Counted from the first letter of the stretch, positions 30,638 through 42,671 are shown. The stretch is 64,000 bases of DNA from Cepaea nemoralis (GCA_014155875.1 JACEFZ010014620.1:28024-92023); one strand, 5' to 3'. The notes: generated by a model not told the origin, from the sequence alone. A program made the numbers and translations.

Positions 30638-30993
30638 ATGGTCTAGCAAGAATGCGACAGCGAGGGGTGATGCTCATAGGAAAGGCAAGACGGACATATA
30701 ATCAGATTGCTACTGGTACTATTAGTGGTGGAACTCTTCGCTGGCTGCTGAGGATGGGAATGCCCCAAATGCTGTGATGTCGGTTCCTAAATCAATCAGT
30801 CAACAGTCTTAATCCATAACTTCTTTAAGTGATATAGTTTTCTAGACATATGTAAAGAAGATAGTCTGCAATTGCTTTCCTTCATGGCAGTGACCAAACT
30901 GGCCACTGACCATAACAATTGCCTCTACAAAGAAATGTTCTGTATATAGTTGTGAACTTGAGACCGTAACCATCAACTGCCTGTTGATAAATG

Positions 30994-31258
30994 GGTATCT
31001 TCTTCTTCTTCTGCAGTTCATTCGGAATATTCTTTGGACATAATTGTGTTGTGCCTGTTTACAGCAGAGCTGCAATATTTGCACTTTTTAGCTGACACAT
31101 TTGCCATGCGATATCTCGGTCACGTCATCTCCTTCGCTTTTCTTGGCGTTGTGATTCTGGGATTTTAGGATCTTTCCTATTTACATCTTTATGTCGCACC
31201 TGCTACTTGGCAACATCCAACTTCTACAGGCATTTGTCGACTGGGTTAACCTTCCCAG
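30994..31258 (-). mobile_element. SINE-B, long form, with target duplication
   Basis: GTTGATAAATG at 30983-30993 recurs at 31259-31269. The insert, read on the minus strand, starts CTGGGAAGGTTAACCCAG and ends in (GAAGAAGAAGAA). It is about 265 bases, against about 150 in the copies at 7000 and 17519, with an extra segment in the middle (around AAATAGGAAAGATCCTAAAA on the minus strand). Confidence 0.88.
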
Positions 31259-31689
31259 GTTGATAAATGAGCATGAGACAATTTTGTTTTGTCAGGAAAA
31301 TATTAACTTAGCATAATATCACTGGGATAAGTGGACATCTCAAGAGTACTCAGTATTGCTAGTGAGAGTACCACATAGCAGGGTGTCCACTTACCTGGCA
31401 ACTTACATGGTCCTAAGACCTAAACCATGTGCATATTGAGAGCATGTGGAAACTACCACATTATTCATCCCAAGACACTCAGCATAGCCGAAAAGGAATT
31501 ACAAAGACCCCTGATGAACGAGCCATACACAAGTGAAACATTCTCATTTCATCAGTACAAAACAAGATTCCTAAAAATAGGCACAAGAAGCAGAGAAATA
31601 TTATGGATGAAACATTCAGGCTAACGGAAGAAACAAGTAAAAAAAATGACAGAGTTTGTAAATAAATAGTTTCACATACAAAGACTACT

Positions 31690-31960
31690 TCTTCTTAAAT
31701 TCCATGCCATATTATGTTGGTGATCATGTTTGTCCACAACTTTCTGGCGCTTATACTGCCCATAATTTCTGATACTAATTGTCCTCCATGCCATGATGTC
31801 AAACTATCCAGTATCTTCTCTTCCTTCCTGCCTCACCTCCACTCACTTTCCCCATAGCCATTACGTACTCCAGTCCTCCCCTTCTCATGACATGACCAAA
31901 GAATGTAGACTGATTTCTTCTGATGTGAGTAACCAGTTCACTTTGTGCATTAATTTCTTA
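31690..31960 (-). pseudogene. RTE-like C-terminal fragment
   Basis: On the minus strand, codons for FFGHVMRRGGLEYVMAMGK and a GRKRRYWIV-like end match the shape of the RTE C-terminal block (FGHVMRR...GK..G....R). The sequence differs from RTE-A and RTE-B. Probably a further family. Confidence 0.5.
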
Positions 31961-32109
31961 TGCAAGCAGGTGGTAATGGAGCTAGAGAGCAGCCATCAAA
32001 TAGTTGTTGGTTATGGTCTCAAGCGTCATAAAGGTAGGAAGAGGATCTCTTTATAGAGATAATACCTTCAGTTTTTACCAGTATGGTCACTACGAAGAAG
32101 GACAGAAAT

Positions 32110-32745
32110 GGCAAATTACCTTCTTTACAGAGGCCCACTAAGTATACAGATAAATAGCACATCTCTGAAACAAGTTAAAGAATTCAAATATCTTGGAAGT
32201 ATGATCACAGAAGATGGCAGATTGGATAGAGAAAATGAAATCAAATGTCAAAAAAAGCAAGTGCACTTACATATCAACTATCACCCATATTGAAACATTC
32301 AAACATACCTATGTCCGCAAAATGACAGATAATAAACAGCATATTCACACCAACCCTATGCTACCAATCTCAAACTTGGACATTATCCAAATCACACTTA
32401 CGCAAAATCAACACCTGTGAGATGAGATGCCTGAGGAGAGCTGCCAACTTAACAATCCGAGACTGAATAAGAAATGTTGTTATCAGACAGACAGTGGGAT
32501 TAACACCTTGTGCCACATTTATTGAAAGACGGAAGATCAAATGGTTTGGCCATCTCGTTAGAATGCAACACCAGCACTGGCCCTACATCAGAGATAAACT
32601 GTGACGAGAGCAAGAGGACGCCCAAGAAGAAAATGCATTGACGACATCAAAGACATTGTACAATCACTCATCGGGCGCTGGAACACCAATTATTCCTCCC
32701 CACGAAGCTTGATGGCAAAAGTGGAAGATGATGATGATGATGATT
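32110..32745 (+). pseudogene. RTE-C C-terminal fragment
   Basis: Encodes SLKQVKEFKYLGSMITEDGR (thumb), then INTCEMRCLRRAANLTIRD, RQTVGLTPCATFIERRKIKW, FGHLVRMQHQHWPYIRDKL and, after a shift, a tail coding shared with 24236-24440. It ends in (GATGAT)n. Stops are frequent. RTE-C is a different RTE-like family from A and B. Confidence 0.75.
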
Positions 32746-33127
32746 TCAGAGGCTTAGCAAATCATGTCTGACCATACAAAATCTCATTATCATGTAGCAT
32801 GGTCTGTTGCAGAACATCTCACTCTCAACTCGACCCAGCAAAAAGTTTCTCGATCTTGTCGTTTCAGCTCCCTAATAACCAAGGTGTCTCATTGTGCGTG
32901 TTCACACCTTCCTGTTGGTTGAGCCCTGCTTCTTGTCCCAATAACCATGCAGAAACCCACACGAGAAAAATCAGTATTGCAATCAGTGAAGACAAGAAAG
33001 AGGTTGTAATAATAATAATAGAATTAGAGCAACGCCAATTGCAAAGGAAACATGGAGATTTGTTCAGCGAAATCAGAACATTAACAGACGAATTCAAGCC
33101 ATCATTACATTTAATCAACGATTATCA

Positions 33128-33345
33128 ATATATGCCATGCCAATATGCTTGGGTGGTCATAGTTCACCATCTCACATGATAACCAATATCTTGGATCAGG
33201 TCTGTGTTCCTTTCCCAATTAAGCCATGTGGCCAAACCAACTAGGTATTTATCTCTTTTTTTTTTGTCTTCCCCTTACTCTTTTTCCATCATGTTTGCCA
33301 GTTTTCACTAACTTTTCAAGTTTAAATATCTTCATAATAATAAAT
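33128..33345 (-). mobile_element. RTE-A 3' tail, diverged
   Basis: Words TGCCATGCCAATATGCTTGG, GGTCTGTGTTCCTTT and CATGTGGCCAAACCAACTAG parallel the RTE-A 3' ends at 9121-9330 and 60531-60720. Old, 5'-truncated. Confidence 0.7.
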
Positions 33346-33414
33346 GGGAAAAAAACAAAAAAACAAGATGCAAATTATGTTGGTTCGTTAATGTGTTTCA
33401 CATTAAGGAAGAAT

Positions 33415-33646
33415 TCACATGCAATTACCCAGTCTAATTTATGCCATCATCTGCAAAATATGTAACAATGACATATATTGGTGAAACCAGCGGGAAGTTA
33501 ACAAATTGTTTCCATAAATATTTCATGGACATCCATAAAGAGACTCCAAAACCAGTTTCCTTCCATTTCAACAATCCCTTAAGCAGACATTTCTGTGGGC
33601 GCCTTAAATCTAGCACCAGTGACTTCTCACTTGCCTTATTTTAGGA
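33415..33646 (+). pseudogene. PLE GIY-YIG endonuclease fragment (PLE3)
   Basis: Codes for YAIICKICNN in one frame and MTYIGETSGKLTNCFHKYF followed by ETPKPVSFHFNNPLSRHF in the next. This is the GIY-YIG core and the conserved HFN region of a Penelope-like endonuclease, with a frameshift between the two halves of the motif. Confidence 0.75.
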
Positions 33647-33699
33647 AATTGCCTCATTGATAGTAAAATCGTTCTTTACGCAATAGGGATTAATATTAA

Positions 33700-33818
<119 letters not shown>

Positions 33819-33839
33819 CTCTATCTCAAACTCTCTCTC

Positions 33840-34223
33840 TGTTCAAAAGAAGGCAGGATGGAAACTGGCCAGTCTTAAACAGTCTTAAAAGCCTCTGGCA
33901 CTAGACCACTGAACAAATTAAAATGTAATTTTTAGAACATGTATCATTCCCATGAACATATGGATATGAGTCATGGGCTATGTCATAATTACTCAAGAAC
34001 TTAAATGCTACAGAATAAATGCTTAGATATCAATTCCAACTGTTTGAGTTACTGAAGCACAGATGACGATTGACAGAATATTAACATAACTATGAAGACC
34101 AGCTGTTATAGTTATTTAATAGTAGCATAGACATCAAGACCAGCTGTTACAGCTACTAAGGCAGATATCAACAGCATAGACATTATTATTTAGATTGATA
34201 ATTTAATGTTATCCATTTTCTAG
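33840..34223. other. Intronic sequence before M6 exon, no gene
   Basis: Contains two near-identical words GACCAGCTGTTA(T/C)AG at about 34098 and 34138, a small local duplication. Ends in the polypyrimidine/acceptor CATTTTCTAG. Confidence 0.5.
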
Positions 34224-34383
34224 GTTGTGGTTCATGGAATACACAATAATTGGTGTAGTAGTTAGCATGTTTGTCATTGGATCCTTGCTGTTAACTGCTG
34301 GCCATTTGTCATCTGAACCTACAAGTCGACGAGTATTCAACTCTTTTACTAAAAATCGTTGTGCACAAGGTCTCAACATATTT
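34224..34383 (+). CDS. M6: M6/PLP-family proteolipid, TM2 exon
   Basis: The acceptor TTTTCTAG ends at 34223 and the donor GTAAGTTAA starts at 34384. The first base completes the codon split in the previous exon. It then encodes LWFMEYTIIGVVVSMFVIGS, so TM2 is about 20 residues, followed by the loop AGHLSSEPTSRRVFNSFTKN and RCAQGLNIF. The family pattern is TM2, then a short basic intracellular loop with a conserved R/K-rich segment and C, then TM3. Length 160 bp is close to the 157 bp I recall for the DM20 form of PLP1 exon 3, and it ends in phase 0 as there. Confidence 0.87.
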
Positions 34384-34679
34384 GTAAGTTAATTATCTAT
34401 TATTTTTAATTCATTATTATTATTTACTCTTAATTATTCCTTTTTTTATCCATAATCTTTCAAACAAATTAATTATTTCTTAAACTGTTGCTAAACCGAA
34501 TCAAATTTAATCCAAATGTTATATTGTCTATTTATGAACACTTATAGTTTTGAAACTGTAAATTTAATTTAATTTTGAAATAATTGTTACCTATGTTGCA
34601 GTTTTTTTTTTTACAGTAAAATATTACACTTCATTAATGTTGTGTAAAATACAGTAAATTAATAAAATCGCACATTCTT
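34384..34679. other. Intronic sequence, no gene
   Basis: AT-rich with a T-run at 34604-34612. Nothing recognised. Confidence 0.5.
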
Positions 34680-34790
34680 TGTGACCAACGGGCATATTGA
34701 AGAACTCAGTCAGATAGTCCGTAGAAACAGTTATCCCGAAAATGAAGGTGATGAGACGTAAGAAATGGATGGCAGTAGACATCTTAAAAC

Positions 34791-37546
34791 TAGGGGTGTA
34801 CCAGATTTCGGCTCCAGCTCCGGCAAATCCGGAATCCAGCCATTTTTACAAATCCGGCTTCGGCTCCGGCTCCGGTCCAATTTAGCCGGATTTGTGTTGC
34901 CTAGTCACGTGAATTTTCTGTACATGTTTCATGAGGCCAAGCCGAATTTTAGGCAATAGCACAGTAGCACTTCCGGTTTACTATTTCTCGCTGATGTAAA
35001 TAAGAATTTTATGAAAAAAACACTCATTTTGAATTTTAATGGTGCATTACTTCATGAGTTTGTGGGACTGAATATTTCTTATTTTCGTAAATTTCTTTGG
35101 TCTTGCCCATAAAATAAAATGGCATCAAAATCTAAGTCATACAGCACCGTTTGGGATTACTTCAAGGTTAAAGACGATGATTCAGCGAAGGTAAAATGTA
35201 AGTTGTGTGACAAACAGTTATCGCTTGGACGATCAGATCGCCCCAAAGACTTCTCAACATCATCAATGCAGACCCATTTGCGATCGATGCACAGGGAAAG
35301 CTATGACGAAATGATGGAAAAGAAAGCATCACTGGAGGCCAGTGTATTGGCGACCACATCTATGATGAATCTGGGACCGTGTTTGCACAAAGCAAGCAGC
35401 AGTACCCAGCAGTCAATTGTGCAGGCATGGGACCGGGCCAAAATTTGGGACATCAACAGTCCCAATGCTAAACGCATTCATGCTGCCGTAGCCCGAATGA
35501 TAGCCATAGATATGGAGCCTTTTCAAGTAGTGGAACGACCAGGTTTCAGAGAGTTGATGCATACAATGGAAAAAAGGTATGAATTGCCTTCAAGAAAGTA
35601 CTTTGCTGAACATGTCAATCATGACATGTGTAAACATCTGAAGGTAAAAATTGCAGCAATGATATCTGACACTGATTACATATAATTCACAACAGATACG
35701 TGGACAGCTGAACACACCACTCAGTCATTTATGGGCCTCACTGGCCATTGGTTAACAGACTCCTTCGTTCACCGCAGTGTAGTCTTCCATTGTACTGCAT
35801 TTGATGAACATCACATGGCTTGCTTGCACATTTTGATATGATGCTGGATGAGTGGTCAATTGCACGTGAGAAGTGCCATGTTGTTGTGAGAGACAATGCA
35901 TTCAATATTGCCAAATGCTTTCGTGATGGCAGCTATTCAAGTGTTGGATGTTTTGCACACACACTGCAGCTGTGTGTGCGTGATGGTCTTTTGAGTCAAA
36001 AGTATGTTGCTGGCATCATCAGTACTGGAAGAAAATTGGTAGGACATTTCAAACACTCTTCTTCAGCAACCAGTCGTTTGCATGAACTTCAAAATGAATT
36101 AAACCTACCACAACATCAGCTTATCCAGGACGTGACAACATGATGGAACTTAACGTTCTATATGCTACGATACGACGTCTGTTAGAACAACGGCGCAGCA
36201 TCAACCTGTACTGTGTTGAAATTGATTCGGTAACTGGGCTAACGGCACAGCAGTGGGCAGTCACAGAGAATGTGGTAGCTACTTTGACACCATTTGAAGA
36301 AATCACACGTGAAATAAGTGCAGATCAGGCATCAATATCAGTTGTGATCCCATTAGTGAAAACATTCATGGCTTTCCTCCAGAAAGAAGGTAGTGATACT
36401 GGGATCAAAACTATGAAAGCAGCCCTGCTTGAAGCTGTTAGCAGCAGATTTGCGGACATTGAATCCAACAGTATTTACACCTGTGCCACACTACTGGATC
36501 CTTGATTCAAGCTGTGCTTCTTCTCCGAACGTGGTAGAAGTGATGCACGAGCTCATCTGCTGTTAGCAGCTAACTCCATTATTGATTCAGCAAACACAGT
36601 CAGTCCACAGGATCCATCAGCTACTAGTAGTAGTAGTAGTACAAGTGTTTTGACTTCTGTGAGCACTGCCACACAGTACGAGTCCAGCCTATGGAGCTGT
36701 TTTGACACAATTGTCGAGGAAAATCCCACCACAGATCGTTCTGCAAGTGCCAAAGGCAACAGCATTAACACTGAGGTGACACAGTACCTGTCAGAGCCAC
36801 TTCAAACTCGACAGTCAGATCCAGTTTCATGGTGGCATGCCAATAAGCAAAGATTTCCAAGTATGGCTAGACTGGCGCAGGCATTTCTTGCACCACCACC
36901 TACAAGTGTGCCATCGGAAAGGCTGTTCAGTACTGCAGGAGACATTATCACTGACCACCGTAGTAGCCTTTTACCACAAAATGCGGAGACGTTGATTTTC
37001 CTGAAATACAACTCGTCCCTTCTTGACTCTGAGAGTTCAACTTCACAGCCATAATGAAGACTGACTGACTGAAATAGTGAAATTACTGAATGAATGTATT
37101 TCAATAAATTCAATCTGTTCAATGTACTGTTGTTGTGAGTTGTAACTGAGCTGCCAATTTGCCAACTGAAAACAATGTGAAAACTAAAAACTGAAACTGA
37201 AAACTAAAAATTAAAATTACTAAATTAGCATTATGTGCTTATGTATTATGTTTCATCTTGAACTTATAGAACTTAATATTACTTAATTACTTATTCTAAT
37301 GTAAATGTAATTATTTTACATTTAAATGATTTAATATGAGTATATGTCATCATTGTCATGTCTATAGTAATGAACTGCAGTAATGAACAGTCGAGTGACT
37401 CCACTCACCTAAGTCAAGTGATGTAGTACGTTATTTTATTTAAATTTTTTTATTTGTAAATCCAGCTCCGGCTGGATCTCACTTCATAAATCCGGCCAAA
37501 TCCGGCCAGAGCCGAATTTGAACAATTTGAATCTGGTACAGCCCTA
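34791..37546 (+). mobile_element. hAT element, 2.76 kb, 8-bp target duplication
   Basis: CTTAAAAC at 34783-34790 recurs at 37547-37554. The ends read TAGGGGTGTACCAGATT and, reversed, TAGGGCTGTACCAGATT (one mismatch in 17). Subterminal regions at both ends repeat CCGGCT/CCGGAT words (CGGCTCCGGCTCCGG at about 34859; AATCCGGCCAAATCCGGCC at about 37490), likely transposase-binding sites. Eight-bp duplication and TAGGG ends are standard for hAT. Confidence 0.95.
35119..37053 (+). pseudogene. hAT transposase with BED zinc finger (ZBED-like)
   Basis: Starts with Met at 35119. A BED finger lies at about residues 8-58 (VWDYFKV, CKLCDKQL, then HLRSMH), followed by a PGFRELMHTMEKRYELPSRK block. A TAA stop at 35683-35685 interrupts just before TDTWTAEHTTQSFMGLTGHW (first catalytic region). 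A frameshift follows near 35815, then VVVRDNAFNIAKCF (second catalytic Asp, DNAFN), CFAHTLQLCVRDGL, a shift near 36135, TAQQWAVTENVVATLTPFEE, a stop at 36503-36505, and the C-terminal dimerisation region DPVSWWHANKQRFPSMARLA plus SVPSERLFSTAGDI. Order and length (about 640 residues) fit the family. Four lesions make it dead. Confidence 0.93.
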
Positions 37547-37554
37547 CTTAAAAC

Positions 37555-38690
37555 TAATGGAAATAAGAAGAAATAAAAAAATAATCATGAGACAAATGAA
37601 GAGATTCACAGGAAAATTAGGAAATTGAGCAAAGAGGCAAAAGAATTGTGACTTGGCAAGAATTGAAAACCAAAATAACACCTGGAATACCAAATTAATG
37701 CACAAAAGAATTAAGGACATCATTAAGAAAAGAATACACACATTAAAGATGGCAAAATCATAATAGAAAAAGATCAGATTTTAAATGCATGGTCAGATTA
37801 TGTGAAAGATATCTTTAATGATACAAGAGAATAACAACATAATACTCAAAATAATAATGAAGGACCACCAATTTTGAAGATGGAAGTTCAGAATGCTCTT
37901 AACCATATGAAAACTGCAAAACCCCGGGTATAGACAACATCACAAGAGAAATGATCAGTGCCTTAGAAGAATATGGAATAGACCAAGTCATCAGACTGCT
38001 GAACACAATATATGATACTGGAGATGTGCCTCTTGAATTATATAAATCTATATTTATTGCAATCTCAACGAAATCAGGAACCTTGGAATGTGATCAACAT
38101 CAAACAATTAGCATAATGAGTCACATCACAGAGATTTCACTAAGGATCATCATGCAAAGAGTTAGGAAGAAAATACAACCCAAAATAGGAGAACAATGTG
38201 GGTTTGTAGAAGGCAAGTGTACAGTAAATGCTGTATATATGCTGAGAACATTAATTGAAAGTTCTATAGAATCTAAACAAAAATCTACATCATTGCTTTA
38301 TTGACTACACAAAGGTTTTTCAATAAAGTAGGACATGTCAACATGATGAAGATGCTTGCAGATCTACAAATTTGATGGGAAAGACGTTAGACTTAAAAAA
38401 ATATATATTGGAAATAATAAGCTGCCATAAAGATTGATAATGAAGTAGGTCAATATCAGCTTGTTAGAGAGGTGTGTGACAGGGATGTGTATTGTCTCCA
38501 GATCTGTTTTCCATATACAGTTGAAATAGTTTTTAGAAATTGAGAAGATATGAGAGGAGTCGCTATTGGGGCACATAACATCAATAACATTAGATATGCA
38601 GATGATACAGTATTGATTGCAGATAACGGAACAGGATCTGCAACATTTAGTAGATGCAGTTAATGTACACAGTAAATAACCAGGTTATAG
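37555..38690 (+). pseudogene. RTE-A linker and RT, degraded
   Basis: Encodes QMKRFTGKLGN, NNTWNTKLMHKRIKDI, MISALEEYGIDQVIRLLNTI, FIAISTKSGTLECDQHQTIS and GEQCGFVEGKCTVNAVYMLR. After shifts come LLTTQRFFNKVGHVNMMKML-like and NINNIRYADDTVLIADN with the catalytic YADD. Several single-base indels. Confidence 0.8.
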
Positions 38691-38905
38691 TTACAGTTAG
38701 TTGCATATCCTCTACAGGATGTCAGTCATCCCCAGCATATCTTGGCTGTTTGTGATGTCTAAGCAAGTTTATGTTCAGTAGTTTGCCATTGCCATCTGAA
38801 CGGCCAGCACGCATACCAACGCAAGGTGGTCTGCTGCCAAATCACCAGCAGTTGGGTTTTGAATGCGGGATTACGAATTGCGTCCGTAACCCCTGTGCCA
38901 AAAAA
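38690..38905 (-). mobile_element. SINE-A inserted in RTE-A
   Basis: Read on the minus strand, it starts TGGCACAGGGGTTACGGACG (A-box TGGCACAGGGG) with GCATTCAAAACCC as B-box, and ends near TCCTGTAGAGGATATGCAAC. It is the clearest tRNA-like head of this family. RTE-A coding (VNVHS before, LGFKLN after) flanks it. The exact target duplication is unclear. Confidence 0.8.
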
Positions 38906-39617
38906 CAACTAGGATTCAAATTAAATGTAAAACAGCAGTGATTATGGTCGTCTCTAAGAAGAAAGAAATACCACAATGTAATATACGGGTAAATGGGAAT
39001 ATTCTTAAACAAGTGAATTAGTACAACTATAATTGAACAGTTATGACATCTGATGGGAGGTGTCTTGAATGATTAGAACAAGCATTGCTATGGCAAAGAT
39101 AGCCTTTTGCGAGATGGAAAACATACTGACCAATAAATGGATGTCAATTGCAACAACAACAAACAAACAAAAGAGTGTTGAAGTGCTGCATAGAACCTGT
39201 ACTTTTGTATGGATATGAAATATAGACAATGAGCAGGTATGCTAAAAACAGAAAAACTGATGAGTCCTACAAGAAACAAATGAAAATCGTAAACTGATTA
39301 GAGAAATTAGACATAGACCGTTTTGGGCACATTATCAGAACATATAAACTGGAGAACTTGGTGACAACTGGCAAGATTGAGGGGAAAAGAACAATGGGAA
39401 GGCAGAGAAATTAATATGCAGATGGCTTGGCCACATGGCATGGTTGAGACTAGAACACAGAACTGATCTGTGACCCTGGTGATCATGTGAGATGGCAAAA
39501 CGTGACCGCCCACACTTATTGGTATGGCATATGATGATGATGATGATGATGATGATTCTTTGTTATTTATCAATGTGAGTTCAGATTTTTACTTCAGGCA
39601 ATGTTTGTTTCTTTTAG

Positions 39618-39744
39618 GCACTGGTGATTACATACTTCCTAGCAGTGTGCTGGGTGTTGATTGTTGCCATTCTGACTACACCAATCATCCTGATCATCAA
39701 CATAATCATTGTTAATCCTGATCCACTGGATCTAAAAAATTATG
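39618..39744 (+). CDS. M6: M6/PLP-family proteolipid, TM3 exon
   Basis: The acceptor TTTCTTTTAG ends at 39617 and the donor GTACAT starts at 39745. In phase 0 it reads ALVITYFLAVCWVLIVAILT, the TM3 segment with the Cys-Trp pair, then TPIILIINIIIVNPDPLDLK, then NY plus one base (phase 1 exit). In PLP/M6 proteins this is TM3 leading into the large extracellular loop, where a C.DLRQ(Y/F)G segment follows; here the text is PLDLKNYG, with Pro at the usual Cys position. Exon phases again match PLP1. Confidence 0.85.
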
Positions 39745-39877
39745 GTACATGCAATTTTTATTTTGCAGTTCAGTTTATTTACAATACTAATTACAGGAAG
39801 CATGTAATAGTGCATCATTTATTATAAAATAAAGAGTATGTTATATTAATATAGAAATATGACTTGTATGTTGATTT

Positions 39878-39899
39878 GGGGGGGGGGGGGGGGGGGGGG
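39878..39899 (+). repeat. Poly-G tract, 22 bases
   Basis: Uninterrupted G run in the intron, just before the LTR element. Confidence 0.95.
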
Positions 39900-40012
39900 T
39901 AATTAAGGACAAATTGAAGAATATAAAGCAAATTATGTAACGTTATGTTTGTTGAAAACTTTAGGAAGGTTTCCCTTATTACATATGTATGGTATAGGGA
40001 GTATTTTCAGAG

Positions 40013-42671
40013 TGTGATCAAGAGGAAAAAAAAAGGAGGAAGAAGAGAGAGAAGAGAGAGAAGAGAAAGAAAAGAATGATGAGGGAAATGGTATAGATAG
40101 TGTGAAGCCTAAAAGTTCGTTCCTCAGTCGAACTCTGCCTACTACACACTACCTTTGATAGTAAAGAAATATGAAGAGAGAGAAGGAGAAAAAAAGAGGA
40201 TGAGAGTGAGGGATACGACAGATGTAGGTTCGTGTCTCCGCGTGAGAACAATAGTTAATTATACTATTGCACCATCAATGTCTCGTGGTGTATGTTATCA
40301 GGTTATAGAAGAGATGTACAGCCTCATAAGGTCTCTAAGCTACTCTAAATTATATTACTTCAGACTGACAAGTCGAAATAAAAGGCAACTCAAACATATT
40401 TATTTTCTTCTGAACAGTAACAGAGTGACAATCTACAGCATAATCACATAAAGTAACCAGTACATGCATTGAAGACACATCTACGTATAATCGACTCCAA
40501 AAAACAACACAATACTGCATGACGCCACAAGGGGGGGGGGGGGGGGGGGGGGTTAGATAATGTAATAAACTATACAACCAGATGTTAGGGAATTATTACC
40601 TACTATCACCTCCTAACCGCATGAAGAAAAGGACTAAATCTAGGAATTACACCGGCCTTTGTTTCGTAACTATCTTCCCGTAGGCTTATTAGTGGTCCAT
40701 ATATTCAGCCCAAATACCCATTGATCCATAGATTGATCCATCAATCCATATACCCAGGGAATTAATTCGCTCCCATCCAACTTGTTCAGCGGGTAACTGT
40801 TTACCCAGACAATGTCTGAAACATTATAAAACAATACCCGTGAGTTTTATGTGAGAATAAACCTTAGTCTTTCACTACCTACAAAGTCCTTGACATCTAT
40901 CTATTCTTTATCTATACTAGTATTAGTATATCTTAGCCATAACATAAATTAAGAACCTTATTGTAAACACAGTAATCTATCGTCTATATATATTTAACTA
41001 ACATTATTATAGCCTATTTCCCAACGCGCCGCCTACAGCCAACATTAAGTATTTAACCATTCACCCGAAGATCTGAACTCGCTGCCTGTACCACGCCGGG
41101 CCAGCCTAACTACACCTTAGCTACACAACCGCAGAAGCGCGACCTCCTTTCACCTATGTCCAGCTAACAAAAGACACGCATTCTTTCCTGTGCCCGCCCC
41201 GTCTCTGGCCAACGATCTCACCTGCCCCTATTGTCTGGTTGACCTAGCGATCGCGAGTGCCTGGCTATCTTCTTCTGTCGTCTGCTGTGTTTGGTCGCTG
41301 TGTCTATATTCTTGCAATACTGCCATCTCTTCGTATTTACATGCACTTGCACTAGCCTAGTTCTCATTAATCTTGTAGGCTAATGGCTCAGTTTACATGA
41401 ACATATACAGTTTATCCACACTCTGCTTATCTCTCCGATTAATATGACTCCCAACACTATAGACCAGCCATTTATATATACGTAATTTGCAGGACGTCGC
41501 ATCCAATCCTAATCCTTTGTCGACTGCTCATAATTATTCGGTAAACTTACCTACAGTAGTTTGCTATAGCTCTCTAAACTAAGATACTTGATTATAATAT
41601 ACAATTAAACTAAGTCTTATGTCAACTTACATTCTTCTTCTGTCGTCCCGTTGATCATCTGGGTCCCATATTTGAAATGCGATTGCTCTCTTCAACCTCG
41701 TTTGCCGTGGATCCCACCACCGGTTTCCAGTTGTATTTGACATTAGTCTCCTGTGTGGTTCCAACCGCAGTGTCTCCCGTGTGATTCAGATCGCAGTCTG
41801 GCTAGTGGTTGTCCTATCTGACGTTAGCCATCATCTGCAACTACTGAGTGCTCTTTAGCCAACAGTCCTTCTCAAATGGCTTGCACGCCATTTTGTGATC
41901 CTCAGAATTTGCGTTCCACTCCATCAGATTTATCTATCTGGAATAAATGGTTCACAGATCCTTGACCATCCTACTTTACTTCGGCAGTCCAGACGAAACT
42001 GTGATATGTGCATCTCTTCCGTCTTTAATACTGCCCCTCCATCTTCTTAGACACTAAACAGCCTGGGATATTGGCATCACCATTGCTGAAGTTCCCAACT
42101 CACACTTCCTGCTGGGCTGGGCGACCGCCCAGCCCTCGGATCTGTTGCTACCGCACTCTTGCTCGTTCCACACTGTCTAAACTGACTGGATCCAACGTAT
42201 ATATCACCTCTTGAATTGGCGCCTTTCTCGAATCACATGACCATGCTTCTCTCCTTGTGAAGGGCTACCCAATCAGTACTTCGCGTACCCTGCTTAATTT
42301 GCATACTACCCTCATATCATTAACCCAAATCTACATTGTCTCTGAAGTTCATGGTCCTGAGTTTATCGTCCTTGTTTGAGTTCATGCTCTTTAAATTAGA
42401 TTTCCCAGCTCAAGCACATTCCCACTGCTATAAATCTGCCCCTCCGTTGTATTTCTTGCCCAAACTGACAGTTCCCGACAAAGCCTATGCTAAGTTTTGG
42501 TTTCATGTTTCCTGAATTTCTCATTTCATTAACAACGAAAGGTAAACTCTCGGTTAGCAGGCCATGATCAAGTCAGCGCCCGGTCACTCACTAATTTTGA
42601 ACTTATACTGGACGGTGAACTTTCTGGTTCAAAAAGGCGGTATGTGAAAACCATTTTTCCATACTGTCTCA
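40013..42671 (-). repeat. LTR, left copy (3' LTR by orientation)
   Basis: TG...CA ended. Differs from the right copy by a longer purine-rich GAGAGAAGAGAG stretch near its left end, by 22 G at 40531-40552 against a broken G tract there, and by scattered single bases. The high identity points to a recent insertion. Open frames at 40155-40451 and 40018-40251 are duplicated in the other LTR and show no domain. Confidence 0.9.

Larger units (their letters stand above)
28297..30801 (+). mobile_element. I-RH 3' copy holding a nested RTE-A
   Basis: AACAGTCTTAAT at 28285-28296 recurs at 30802-30813 (12-bp target duplication). The I-RH body is only the last ~180 bases (MDHHGLARM coding, then RRTYNQIATGTISGGTLRWL and a short AATCAATCAGTC tail). 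It was itself split by an RTE-A insertion at 28317-30637. Confidence 0.9.
34680..39545 (+). mobile_element. RTE-A LINE copy split by hAT and SINE-A
   Basis: The left piece (34680-34790) codes for the linker word KKWMAVDILKL. After the hAT (34791-37546) and its 8-bp duplication the linker continues (KLMEIRRNKK-like), then RT pieces (37951-38600), SINE-A (about 38690-38905), thumb and C-terminal pieces to a (ATG)n tail at 39533-39555. Heavily mutated, older than the copy at 28317. Confidence 0.85.

Noticed and set aside
31505..31540. CTGATGA followed by GTGAAAC, a possible hammerhead
   Set aside because: Stem II would have only two pairs and no stem I partner was found on either side.
40155..40451. 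98-residue open frame, duplicated at 45422-45718
   Set aside because: Lies within the LTRs; the duplication is explained by LTR identity, and no domain or start context supports a protein.
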